Source of the DNA: an uncultured Clostridia bacterium | Lineage (GTDB): Bacteria > Bacillota > Clostridia > TANB77 > CAG-465 | Direction: 5' to 3' | Length of the DNA: 52,483 bases | Assembly: GCA_934130325.1 (NCBI GenBank) | Contig: CAKOYA010000007.1 | Coordinates: 1-52,483, forward strand | Notes under the pieces: model-generated | Told to the model about the DNA's origin: nothing | The model's database searches: none | The model's input: the letters and a program-made list of their open reading frames with translations, nothing else | Shown here: piece after piece, positions 7,364-15,576 of the stretch | Position numbering within the stretch: position 1 is the stretch's first letter | How the letters are laid out: the number at the start of each line of letters is the position of its first letter | Program-made: the position numbers and the translations under genes

Positions 7364-7384
7364 TATATCACCTCCTACAGCTTA

Positions 7385-7413
7385 AATATAACATAGTAGT
7401 CGTGCAAAGTCAA
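7385..7413 (-). promoter_or_regulatory. Promoter of the pilus operon
   Basis: Minus-strand TTGACT (7408-7413) and TATATT (7385-7390) with a 17-bp spacer, just upstream of the TadC-like gene's GGAGGTGA. Confidence 0.8.
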
Positions 7414-7431
7414 GAAAATTTCATCGCATTA

Positions 7432-7438
7432 TTCGACA
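7432..7438 (-). promoter_or_regulatory. Spo0A-box-like heptamer
   Basis: The minus strand reads TGTCGAA, identical to the 0A-box consensus, 18 bp upstream of the pilus -35 box. A single 7-mer is weak evidence, and no other Spo0A-related gene is in the window. Confidence 0.25.
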
Positions 7439-7465
7439 TATAATTTTCACTGGTATTTTTTACTA

Positions 7466-7494
7466 TTGATTATTTTTTATTTATTTGATATACT
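7466..7494 (+). promoter_or_regulatory. Promoter of the HD-GYP gene
   Basis: TTGATT (7466-7471) and TATACT (7489-7494) with a 17-bp spacer. The transcript would start at about 7501, giving a very short leader before the ATG at 7511. Confidence 0.65.
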
Positions 7495-7510
7495 TAAATC
7501 GGTGAGTGGT

Positions 7511-8527
7511 ATGGACGATAATAAAATATTAAACGCAAAAATATTGATAATTGATGATGATGTAAATATGATGGACATTTTATCTGTAATCTTAAATAAA
7601 TACGGTCATACTGTAAAAACTTTTACAGAACCTGTTTCTGCTATAGAAGAACTTAAACAGAATAAATATGATATATTAATTGTAAACTATCTAATGAGTC
7701 CTGTAAATGGAGATAGAATTGTAGAACTAGTTAGGGAATTTGATAAAGAAATATATATAATTCTTATGTCAATGCATAAAGATCTTACTCCTTCAATAGA
7801 AACTATGCAAAATTTAGATATACAAGCATATTTTGAAAAAAGTACACAATTTGACCAACTTATTATGGCAATACAAAGTGGTATAAAATACTTAGAACAA
7901 ATAAAAAAAATAAAGAGTATGAGCACGCAATTGGAAAAGTATTTAATAGATTTTGCAAATATTTTATTAAATACAGTAGGAGCCAAAGATAACTATACTG
8001 AGAAACATTCAATAAGGGTTACGAAACTATCTTTGATGTTTGGAAATTACTTATCCTTACCCAAAGAGGACTTAGAAAAATTAAATCTTGCTGCATCTTT
8101 CCACGATATAGGAAAAATTGGTATTCCTGATAGTATCCTGCTAAAAGAAGGCAAATTAACAGATGAAGAATATGGACAAATTAAACTGCATCCAACAATT
8201 GGAGCTAATATTTTAGGTGTTTCAGAAATATTTAAAGACATATGCCCTATTATTGAAAGTCACCATGAAAGGTATGATGGTAATGGTTATCCTAATAAGT
8301 TAAAAGGTGATAATATTCCTTATTTAGCTAGAGTATTATCAATATGTGATAGTTTTGATGCAATCGTTGCAAAAAGACCATATAAAGAAGCTCAAACTGT
8401 AGATTATGCATTAAACCAAATAAAAGAAGGAAAAGGAACTCAATTTGATAAAGAACTTTCAGAACTGTTTGTAGAAATGACTGAAAATAATATGCAAGAA
8501 ATTGAGAAAATTATTAGTTACACTTAA
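7511..8527 (+). CDS. HD-GYP phosphodiesterase with degenerate receiver domain
   Basis: A 338-aa protein. Residues 10-125 are a receiver fold with the acidic pocket IIDDD (13-17), the Ser of LMSMHKD and the Lys of YFEKS. The phospho-acceptor position is Asn59 (ILIVNYLMSP), so classical phosphorylation is not expected. Residues about 155-330 are a full HD-GYP domain: HSIRVTKL, FHDIGKIGIPD, the HHERYDGNGYP signature and DSFDAI. Such domains hydrolyse cyclic di-GMP. The gene diverges from the pilus operon, suggesting second-messenger control of that locus. I chose the ATG at 7511 because upstream in-frame codons overlap the promoter. Confidence 0.88.
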   Translation: MDDNKILNAKILIIDDDVNMMDILSVILNKYGHTVKTFTEPVSAIEELKQNKYDILIVNYLMSPVNGDRIVELVREFDKEIYIILMSMHKDLTPSIETMQNLDIQAYFEKSTQFDQLIMAIQSGIKYLEQIKKIKSMSTQLEKYLIDFANILLNTVGAKDNYTEKHSIRVTKLSLMFGNYLSLPKEDLEKLNLAASFHDIGKIGIPDSILLKEGKLTDEEYGQIKLHPTIGANILGVSEIFKDICPIIESHHERYDGNGYPNKLKGDNIPYLARVLSICDSFDAIVAKRPYKEAQTVDYALNQIKEGKGTQFDKELSELFVEMTENNMQEIEKIISYT

Positions 8528-8534
8528 AAATCAA

Positions 8535-8571
8535 AAAGGAAATAAGATGTTAAAATACTCTTGTTTCCTTT
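8535..8571 (+). terminator. Terminator of the HD-GYP gene
   Basis: AAAGGAAATAAG pairs with CTTGTTTCCTTT (one mismatch) and is followed by ATTATTTTT. It also faces the convergent gene ending at 8587. Confidence 0.75.
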
Positions 8572-8586
8572 ATTATTTTTAATATT

Positions 8587-9210
8587 CTATTCTAAAAATA
8601 TTGCAATAGCTTTAATGACATTTTTTTTGCTATCTATGCAATTCATTCTATATCCAATAACTCTTATCTTACACATCATATTAATAAGTAAATCTATATT
8701 ATCATCAAGTAAATTTTTATTATACCACACATATTTATCGTTAATTTCAAAAAAGTCGTAGTTTTTATCTTCAATTTTTAATTCTCTATTATTATTTTTT
8801 TCTATAAAACCTTCTTCTATTACAATTTTTTCATTATTTTGTAAATACTTATCCAACTTTTTTATCAAATTATGATAAAATGAGTTATTCTTCATTTCTG
8901 TAATATCTTCAATATTTATATACCTTCTTTGAGTTTCAACAGTTGAACTATTACCACTTCCAAGCTCACTCCTTATTCCATTTTTTTTAAAACTTGAATC
9001 TTTACATCTTTCATTACATTCATTATTTAAACTCATTTCATTACCATTTTCATTAAATTCTTCATTATATGGACTAAATGAAACCTGATTATTAAACGTA
9101 GTACTTTTTCTAATAGAAAATTCAACTACTTCAATATCAAAATTTCCACCTTCTAAGACAGAAAATATATTTCTTATAAAACATTTATCCAAATATATAT
9201 AATACCTCAT
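8587..9210 (-). CDS. Unrecognised 207-aa protein (DUF6414-like start)
   Basis: I cannot name this protein with confidence. It begins MRYYIYLDKCFIRNIFS, similar in style to a family of Bacillota proteins that start with a 'YLD' motif (possibly DUF6414). A low-complexity Asn/Glu/Ser stretch (about 55-85) is followed by a conserved-looking C-terminal domain with YINIEDITEMKNNSFYHNLIKKLD and a final helix. There is no membrane segment. The ATG at 9210 has no clear ribosome binding site. A TTG at 9249 would overlap comEA by 13 nt, so translation may be coupled to comEA. Confidence 0.5.
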   Translation of the reverse strand: MRYYIYLDKCFIRNIFSVLEGGNFDIEVVEFSIRKSTTFNNQVSFSPYNEEFNENGNEMSLNNECNERCKDSSFKKNGIRSELGSGNSSTVETQRRYINIEDITEMKNNSFYHNLIKKLDKYLQNNEKIVIEEGFIEKNNNRELKIEDKNYDFFEINDKYVWYNKNLLDDNIDLLINMMCKIRVIGYRMNCIDSKKNVIKAIAIFLE

Positions 9211-9236
9211 AATATATATATATTCTAAATAACTAA

Positions 9237-9806
9237 TTATTTTACACAAATATCATCTTTTATGTTATTAAATTTACTTTCACCAATCCCAGGTACATTC
9301 ATTATATCTTGAATATCTTCAAATGTATTAGTATTTCTATATTCTATTATTTTATTAGCAGTAGATTCTCCTATTCCATTTAACTTTTTAAGTTCATTAA
9401 TACTTGCTGTATTTATATTTACTTTTTTATCTTCTTCTATTTTTTCTTCATCTCCCATTTCAATTTCTGCCTTCTTCTCTGGGACTTCTATTTTATCAGA
9501 ATCAATTAGTTTTTGTGCTAAATTTAATTTTGAAATATCTGCTGTTTCTAAAATACCGCCACAAATATCTAATAAGTTATATATTCTGGAATTTTCACTT
9601 AAATAGTATACTCCTGGATTTTTTACGGCACCAGTAATATATACTCCTATTTTATTTTCAATACTTTTATTTTCTGTATTATTTACTTTTAAAGAATTTT
9701 TTCTATCAATATCTTGAACTAAAATAGATATTATAGATAAAATTATAATAATTAAACAAAGTATATATCCTTTGTACTTATTTAAAATTTTAACAATTTT
9801 TTTCAT
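9237..9806 (-). CDS. comEA: ComEA-family DNA-binding protein
   Basis: A 189-aa protein with a membrane anchor (about residues 12-30), an SLBB-like domain (about 50-110: IGVYITGAVKNPGVYYL) and a C-terminal helix-hairpin-helix pair (about 130-189: VNINTASINELKKLNGIGES and IMNVPGIGESKF). ComEA binds incoming DNA outside the membrane during transformation. The comEB and comEC genes usually found next to it are not in this window. It diverges from dacF. A GAAAGGAAT ribosome binding site precedes the ATG. Confidence 0.9.
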   Translation of the reverse strand: MKKIVKILNKYKGYILCLIIIILSIISILVQDIDRKNSLKVNNTENKSIENKIGVYITGAVKNPGVYYLSENSRIYNLLDICGGILETADISKLNLAQKLIDSDKIEVPEKKAEIEMGDEEKIEEDKKVNINTASINELKKLNGIGESTANKIIEYRNTNTFEDIQDIMNVPGIGESKFNNIKDDICVK

Positions 9807-9878
9807 ATTCTTATTCCTTTCTATTTATTTTAACTTGAATTTATTATATAATTTGTTTATGGTTTAAGGAGGATTGTT

Positions 9879-11162
9879 TTGAAATTAAAATCTATTTTTA
9901 AAAGAAGTTATAAATACATATTTATTTTATTATTTATTATTTTTAACATAAATAGTAATAACATATGCTTTGCTAGCTCTGACCTTGAATTATATTGCAA
10001 TAGTGATCTGATAATGGATTATGAAAGTGGAAATGTATTATTTGAAAACAATGGCTACAAAAAAGTTTACCCTGCTAGTACAACTAAAATACTTACTGCA
10101 ATACTGGCTTTAGAAAATTTAAACTTGGATGAGAAAATTGTAGTATCCAAAAATGCAGTATATTCTACACCAGTTGGAAGCTCTGTTATTTATTTACAAC
10201 CAGGTGAAATTATGACTGTAGAAAATTTATTATATGGTCTTTTAATAAAATCTGGCAATGATGCTGCAAATGTTTTAGCTGAAGCTGTAAGCGGAAATAC
10301 TTCAGATTTTGTGTTATTAATGAATAAAAAGCTAGATGAACTTAAATGCACTAATTCTCATTTTACTAATGCACATGGATTTCATGATAAAAATCACTAC
10401 ACAACAGTATACGACATGGCAAAAATAATGCAATATGCAATGAAAAACGATAATTTTAGAAAAATTGTGGAAACTAAAGAATATACAATTCCTGCCACTA
10501 ATAAAAGTGAAAAGCGTGTATATACTAATACAAATAAAATGTTTAATAAAAACTATCCAAAAATGTATTATGAGTATGTTTTAGGAGGTAAAACAGGATA
10601 TACAGAAGAAGCAAGGGGAACTTTTATAGGGTATGGAAAAAAAGATGATAAAATAGTTATTGTAGCTGCATTTGACGGCTCACAAAACATTAACAAACAA
10701 GAAGGAAGATTCTTAGACTCTATAACATTATTTGAATACGCATTTAATAATTTCAATAAATATAAATTTTTAGATAAAAATTTGTTTAAGCACTACATTT
10801 ACGATGAAAACACACATACAAAATACTTAGTTAGTATAGAAAATGATTTATATGCTCTATATAAAAATGACTCCTATGCAATAAACTATAAATTAAACAT
10901 ACTGGATTATAATTTAAATGAAAAAAATATAGGAGAAAAAGTAGGAAATGTTAATATATCTTCAATTGGAAGTTCACTAAACACATCTCAAGTTTATGAC
11001 CTAGTACTAATAGAAAAATCTCACTATTTTAAACTTGATTTTGCTATACCTTACCTATTATATACTATACTATTAATTTTAACCATAGCAATATTAAAAA
11101 ATATAACTATATTTATAAAATATATTAAAAAGAGAAAAAAACATAAGAAAGAACATATATAA
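9879..11162 (+). CDS. dacF: D-alanyl-D-alanine carboxypeptidase (DacF type)
   Basis: A 427-aa class C penicillin-binding protein. A signal peptide (1-32) is followed by the S11 peptidase domain with Ser67-x-x-Lys70 (PASTTKILT), the SGN motif (KSGNDAANVLAE) and KTG (LGGKTGYT). A C-terminal membrane helix (about 385-410) and a basic tail KKRKKHKKEH anchor it. It removes the terminal D-Ala of peptidoglycan stem peptides. The start is TTG, placed 6-7 nt after AAGGAGG, with no better alternative. It is monocistronic, between divergent comEA and convergent LCP. Confidence 0.92.
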   Translation: MKLKSIFKRSYKYIFILLFIIFNINSNNICFASSDLELYCNSDLIMDYESGNVLFENNGYKKVYPASTTKILTAILALENLNLDEKIVVSKNAVYSTPVGSSVIYLQPGEIMTVENLLYGLLIKSGNDAANVLAEAVSGNTSDFVLLMNKKLDELKCTNSHFTNAHGFHDKNHYTTVYDMAKIMQYAMKNDNFRKIVETKEYTIPATNKSEKRVYTNTNKMFNKNYPKMYYEYVLGGKTGYTEEARGTFIGYGKKDDKIVIVAAFDGSQNINKQEGRFLDSITLFEYAFNNFNKYKFLDKNLFKHYIYDENTHTKYLVSIENDLYALYKNDSYAINYKLNILDYNLNEKNIGEKVGNVNISSIGSSLNTSQVYDLVLIEKSHYFKLDFAIPYLLYTILLILTIAILKNITIFIKYIKKRKKHKKEHI

Positions 11163-11177
11163 TATATATATTTATTA

Positions 11178-11207
11178 CAAGGAAATATACAAAAGTATAT
11201 TTCCTTG
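11178..11207. terminator. Shared terminator of dacF and the LCP gene
   Basis: A perfect 13-bp stem (11178-11190 with 11195-11207), AAAA loop, lies between convergent genes, with T-rich sequence on the plus-strand side. Confidence 0.8.
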
Positions 11208-11213
11208 ATTATT

Positions 11214-12125
11214 TTAAATTGTATCATTTATCTTTTGTTGAGTTGCCTCTTTATCTAATAGAAAATATGATATTCCATTAATATATTTGGCACTTCCTTC
11301 TGCTGTAAATGACTCTATATTATCAGTACTAAATCTTGTAATGTCTGTTGAATACTTTAATGCCTCTCTAGTTATTATATTAGTATCTGTATTATTTAGA
11401 GCTATTTTTATTAATTCAGGATACTTTATTATATTTTGAGGCTTTAACACAGTTGAAATAAACGCTTTTATAAAATCTTGTTGTACTTTAGTCCTATCAA
11501 TATCTCCCATTGCATATCCAACTGACATATCATTATTATGCCTAAATCTTACAAACATTTCTGCTTGTTTACCATTTAAGACTTGTTCACCTTTTTGTAA
11601 ATCTATATACAAATTTTGAGTAGGATCAGTATACTTCATTCTAATAGGGACATTTATCTTAACTCCTCCTACTGCATCAACTAATTGATGCACAATATCA
11701 GAATCAAAGAATAAATAATAGTCTAATTTTACATCCAGTAATTCTTGTACTTCTTCAACTAAAGGAATTATATTTTTGCCTCTATATATTGCGTTTATCT
11801 TATTTCCAATACAATACTCATTTTGTACATATGTATCCCTGGGTATAGATACCATTAACATCTTTCCAGTTTTCACATCGTATTTAATATACAATATCGT
11901 ATCAGTTAAATTTTGATTAGTTCCACACACTAAGGCATTTATCACGTTTTTCTTCTTTAACGTAAATTGTGATTTCGAGCCATCTGCATTAGTCACTTCT
12001 GTTTGCTCTCCAATTATATAATTGAATATAAATAGTGCTATCCAAAAAATCAATACTATTATTATAACAATAGCTAAAAAAGTTATAAATTTCTGAATTA
12101 AATTCTTTTTCTTTTTTTTTCCCAT
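11214..12125 (-). CDS. LytR-CpsA-Psr family glycopolymer transferase
   Basis: A 303-aa LCP protein. The N-terminus is MGKKKKK, then a membrane segment (about 10-36) and the extracellular LCP domain: ALVCGTNQNLTDTILYIKYD, MLMVSIPRDTYV, VDAVGGVKINVP, then the Arg-rich FVRFRHNN and GDIDRTKVQQDF. These Asp and Arg residues bind the polyprenyl pyrophosphate. LCP enzymes attach teichoic acids or capsular glycopolymers to peptidoglycan. It is the last gene of rarA-DUF5711-cvpA-LCP. Confidence 0.92.
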   Translation of the reverse strand: MGKKKKKNLIQKFITFLAIVIIIVLIFWIALFIFNYIIGEQTEVTNADGSKSQFTLKKKNVINALVCGTNQNLTDTILYIKYDVKTGKMLMVSIPRDTYVQNEYCIGNKINAIYRGKNIIPLVEEVQELLDVKLDYYLFFDSDIVHQLVDAVGGVKINVPIRMKYTDPTQNLYIDLQKGEQVLNGKQAEMFVRFRHNNDMSVGYAMGDIDRTKVQQDFIKAFISTVLKPQNIIKYPELIKIALNNTDTNIITREALKYSTDITRFSTDNIESFTAEGSAKYINGISYFLLDKEATQQKINDTI

Positions 12126-12145
12126 ATATTCCTCTTTTATTTATA

Positions 12146-12784
12146 TTATATTTTAATTGTACCAGTGATTATACTCACAAATAAATTATTTTCATATAAA
12201 ATTTTAGTTATACATGAAGAATTAATAATATTTATTACAGGCTCTGCAACAGAAATTGGTGCTATAAAAGAAATTATTGCAAGTACTATATAAATCTTTA
12301 TAAAAATTTTTAACAAACCTGCCACAATTCCACCTATTTTATTAACTGAATCCAGTACTGGTAATTTAAATACTAAATTCAATATCATCTGTAAAATATA
12401 GCATACTATAAATACTACAACAAATATTAATATAAAGCTTAAGCCTTTTAATATAAACATAGTAACTGTTTTAGAAGCTTGTTCTATTGTATAATCTACT
12501 TTATCTTTTCCTATAATAGAATCTATCATATCACTATATATATTATTTCCATTTTCTTCATCTTTATTACTAGCATTTATATTATTATATATTGTTTGTT
12601 CAATAACTGGGCCAATTCCAGTATCCTTATAAAGGGCATTTGCAACTAGAGACTGCAGCATAAGTCCCATTAATATAGATATAACTATACTTAATAAACT
12701 CACAAATACTCCAACTAGTCCTTTTTTATAACCACTAATTGCTCCAATGACTAAAATTAATAGTAAAAATATATCTAAGATCAT
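12146..12784 (-). CDS. CvpA-family membrane protein
   Basis: A 212-aa protein starting MILDIFLLLILVIGAISGYKKG, the typical CvpA opening, with four hydrophobic segments (about 3-20, 28-50, 108-135, 150-175). In proteobacteria CvpA affects colicin V production and envelope stress resistance; the clostridial role is unknown. The start is the ATG 8 nt after GGGGAGG. A TTG-type start 27 nt upstream would overlap the preceding gene and lacks a site. Confidence 0.85.
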   Translation of the reverse strand: MILDIFLLLILVIGAISGYKKGLVGVFVSLLSIVISILMGLMLQSLVANALYKDTGIGPVIEQTIYNNINASNKDEENGNNIYSDMIDSIIGKDKVDYTIEQASKTVTMFILKGLSFILIFVVVFIVCYILQMILNLVFKLPVLDSVNKIGGIVAGLLKIFIKIYIVLAIISFIAPISVAEPVINIINSSCITKILYENNLFVSIITGTIKI

Positions 12785-12797
12785 TTGATTTCCTCCC

Positions 12798-14141
12798 CTA
12801 AATATTAACAAAGTATATTTTATTTGAATATATTAACGCAAGACATTTTTCTTTATTTAAAATCACTACTCTTTTTGGTGGAAAATTAATTTCAAAATTT
12901 TTAATTTGAACTCCCCACTTATTCAAAACTTGAACATTGTCTTGATAAATAAAATAATTTAAATATCCAGAATTTTTAACTATCTTTGGTGAATTATTCA
13001 CCGCAGTTTTAGATATGTTAGTATTATCTAATCTTAGCGTATTTATATTATACTCTTCGCTATCTAATTCTTTTTCTACAGATACATAATAATTTTTTGC
13101 AAGACTAATAAACAATATTTGTGAACTATCAAATTTTGTTATTTCACTTATATTCCCAGTATTTAAATTGCAATTTACTATTCTATCATTAAGCATTAAT
13201 ATTACACTATTTCCTTGAACAACTGCGTCATAAATAAGTGAATTTTCAAATCTTGTTAATTCCTTTATTTTTGAATCATTGATAGAGTTATCTACAATAT
13301 TTATAACTGAATTCATATTAAAAGATGTAGCATCTGCTGTTATAACCAATAATCTATCTTTATTATCCAAAAATTTTATATCAATAATAGATGAAACTTG
13401 TAAATATGTATTATATAAAACATCTCCATTTTTATTATACATACCTATTATTTTCTTGTAACCACTTGTTGAATATTCTACTGCAAAGTTTCCATTACTA
13501 TTAATATATATATTTGATATGGTTCCTTCAATATTCTTAGTTAACAACTCTTTTTTATTATAAAACAAATAAATAGTTCCATTTGTTTTATTCACAACAG
13601 CCATATACTTACCATTTATATATATTTCAGGAGTAAATACCTCTTGCAAAGTGTACTCCCATGTTACTTTTGAGTTATTATTATATGTTGTAAGTTTCCT
13701 ATTATTATATACTAGTAATTCTTCACAATAATTTTCATAAATATCTTCATCTGAAGACACTATGTCAATTTTTGTTTCTTCACTTAGTTCTTCTTTACTA
13801 AACATACTAATTCCAATTATAGGTCCATATGTACATATTATATACAATAAAAAAATAATCAAAACTAGAATAATACTTAATATTATTCTTCTCCTTTTTC
13901 TTAATCTTTCTTTTTTCTCATTTTCTATATCAAGAATTTCATTTTTGACCTCAACTAAAGTCTTTCCTATTCTTTCTTGTCTTCGAATATTTTCATTATT
14001 AATATGATTCTTGGTTATTTCTATACCTCTTGATATACTCTGGTCTGGTTCATTTTTATATATTTTTTTCTTACTTAATTTTTTTAATGGCTTTAACTTT
14101 TTTTTATTTATAGATATTGTTACTTTATATCCTTTTCTCAT
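12798..14141 (-). CDS. DUF5711-family membrane-anchored beta-propeller-like protein
   Basis: A 447-aa protein with a basic cytoplasmic N-tail (about 1-85, rich in Lys/Arg), one membrane segment (about 86-110: IILSIILVLIIFLLYIICTY) and a large beta-rich external domain. The external part has repeated short strands such as ELLVYNNRKLTTYNNNSKV and YINGKYMAVVNKTNGTIYLF, which suggest a PQQ/WD40-like propeller. It matches the clostridial DUF5711 family; the function is unknown. Its ATG overlaps the rarA stop (TAATG), with GGGAG 8 nt upstream, so the genes are coupled. Confidence 0.75.
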   Translation of the reverse strand: MRKGYKVTISINKKKLKPLKKLSKKKIYKNEPDQSISRGIEITKNHINNENIRRQERIGKTLVEVKNEILDIENEKKERLRKRRRIILSIILVLIIFLLYIICTYGPIIGISMFSKEELSEETKIDIVSSDEDIYENYCEELLVYNNRKLTTYNNNSKVTWEYTLQEVFTPEIYINGKYMAVVNKTNGTIYLFYNKKELLTKNIEGTISNIYINSNGNFAVEYSTSGYKKIIGMYNKNGDVLYNTYLQVSSIIDIKFLDNKDRLLVITADATSFNMNSVINIVDNSINDSKIKELTRFENSLIYDAVVQGNSVILMLNDRIVNCNLNTGNISEITKFDSSQILFISLAKNYYVSVEKELDSEEYNINTLRLDNTNISKTAVNNSPKIVKNSGYLNYFIYQDNVQVLNKWGVQIKNFEINFPPKRVVILNKEKCLALIYSNKIYFVNI

Positions 14142-15379
14142 TAAAATTTCTCCCACTTTTTAGGTTTAAAATACTTTTTATTGACTAGCTTATCAGGTAA
14201 ATATTGCTGCTCCACTTGTGCATTTTCATAATCATGTGGATACTTATAGTCTACACCATATCCAAATTTTTCCATACCTTCTGCCACCGAATTCCTAATA
14301 TGCATTGGTATACTTCCAACATCTAAAGTTTTCACATCTTCTAACGCCTCGTTTATACCATTATATGCTGTATTTGATTTTTTACTTAAAGCAACTACAA
14401 GTGCTGCATGAGCAAGTGGAATTCTTGCCTCAGGCATACCTATTTGGTGTACAGCATTCATTGCAGCAACAGCAACTTGCAATGCATCATTATTAGCTAG
14501 TCCAACATCTTCTGACGCCTGAATAACAATTCTTCTTGCTATAAACATTGGATCTTCTCCAGCCTCTATCATCCTTGCTAAATAATGTAAAGTTGCATCC
14601 GGATCTGACCCTCTCATTGATTTTATAAAAGCTGAAATTACATCATAATGAGAATCATCAGATTTATCATATAGTGATTTTTTTTGCTGTATGCAATCAA
14701 GTATTATATCCCTATTTATTGATATCTTCCCATTTTCTTGAGCTTCTGTGGTAATAACTGCTAATTCCAGTGAATTCAATACACTCCTTACATCACCATT
14801 TGAATAATCTGATAAAATATCAATAGCCTCATCTGTAATTTCCAAATTGTAATTTCCTAATCCATTTTCCTTATTAAGTATAGTTCTATTTATAATCTCT
14901 TTTATATCCTTTTTTTCTAATTCCTTAAATTTAAATATAGTAGATCTCGAAATTAGTGCCTTATTTACGGAAAAATAGGGATTTTCAGTTGTTGCACCTA
15001 TTAAAATCACCACTCCTTTTTCTACATGTGGTAATAGTGCATCCTGTTGTAATTTATTAAATCTATGTATTTCATCAATAAACAATATAATTTTTCCTGT
15101 TGGATTAACAAATATATTTCCAGCATCTTCTACCACCCTTTTTATATCTGAAACTCCAGCAGTAGTAGCATTTAGACTCACAAATTTGTTTTTAGTTGTA
15201 TTCGCAATTACCCTTGCTAAAGAAGTTTTTCCAGAGCCAGGTGGTCCCCAAAATATAGCAGATGTTAATCTATCAGCCTGAATTAACCTATACAAAAGTT
15301 TATTTTTACCAACTATATGTTCTTGCCCAACAAAATCTTCTAATTTATTTGGCTTCATTCTATATGCTAATGGTTCCAT
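14141..15379 (-). CDS. rarA: Replication-associated recombination protein RarA (MgsA)
   Basis: A 412-aa AAA+ ATPase with Walker A GPPGSGKTS (about 44-52), Walker B IILFIDEIHRF, sensor ATTENP and Arg-finger region SRSTIFKF. The C-terminal part carries the conserved SMRGSDPDATLHYLARM and KYPHDYENAQVEQQYLP blocks of the RarA tetramerisation domain. It acts at stalled replication forks with SSB. The start is the ATG at 15379, after AAGGTGA; the TTG just before it is an alternative. It heads an operon with DUF5711, cvpA and LCP. Confidence 0.95.
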   Translation of the reverse strand: MEPLAYRMKPNKLEDFVGQEHIVGKNKLLYRLIQADRLTSAIFWGPPGSGKTSLARVIANTTKNKFVSLNATTAGVSDIKRVVEDAGNIFVNPTGKIILFIDEIHRFNKLQQDALLPHVEKGVVILIGATTENPYFSVNKALISRSTIFKFKELEKKDIKEIINRTILNKENGLGNYNLEITDEAIDILSDYSNGDVRSVLNSLELAVITTEAQENGKISINRDIILDCIQQKKSLYDKSDDSHYDVISAFIKSMRGSDPDATLHYLARMIEAGEDPMFIARRIVIQASEDVGLANNDALQVAVAAMNAVHQIGMPEARIPLAHAALVVALSKKSNTAYNGINEALEDVKTLDVGSIPMHIRNSVAEGMEKFGYGVDYKYPHDYENAQVEQQYLPDKLVNKKYFKPKKWEKF

Positions 15380-15408
15380 CAAATCACCTTATTTAAATCA
15401 TCAGGTAA

Positions 15409-15437
15409 ATTATATCACGTATAATTTACAAAGTAAA
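15409..15437 (-). promoter_or_regulatory. Promoter of rarA operon
   Basis: Minus-strand TTTACT (15432-15437) and TATAAT (15409-15414) with a 17-bp spacer, about 30 bp before the rarA start. Confidence 0.75.
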
Positions 15438-15477
15438 CAGCATTATATATAAATTATAGCTTAATAAATAACTATTT

Positions 15478-15526
15478 AAAAAAGAGATTATAATAGAATG
15501 TTTAAAAACACTTATTATAAAATCTC
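15478..15526 (-). terminator. Terminator of the 1104-aa surface-protein gene
   Basis: On the minus strand GAGATT and ATAATA pair with their complements around a 2-nt bulge, and the stem is followed by T6. It lies 50 nt after the gene's stop codon. Confidence 0.7.
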
Positions 15527-15576
15527 CTATACTAAATTTTAAATATATTATCAATATACCTTGAACTTAGAACAAC

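Noticed and set aside
7432..7438. Calling the pilus operon Spo0A-regulated
   Set aside because: One 7-base match in a 52-kb AT-rich window is not enough; kept only as a low-confidence site.
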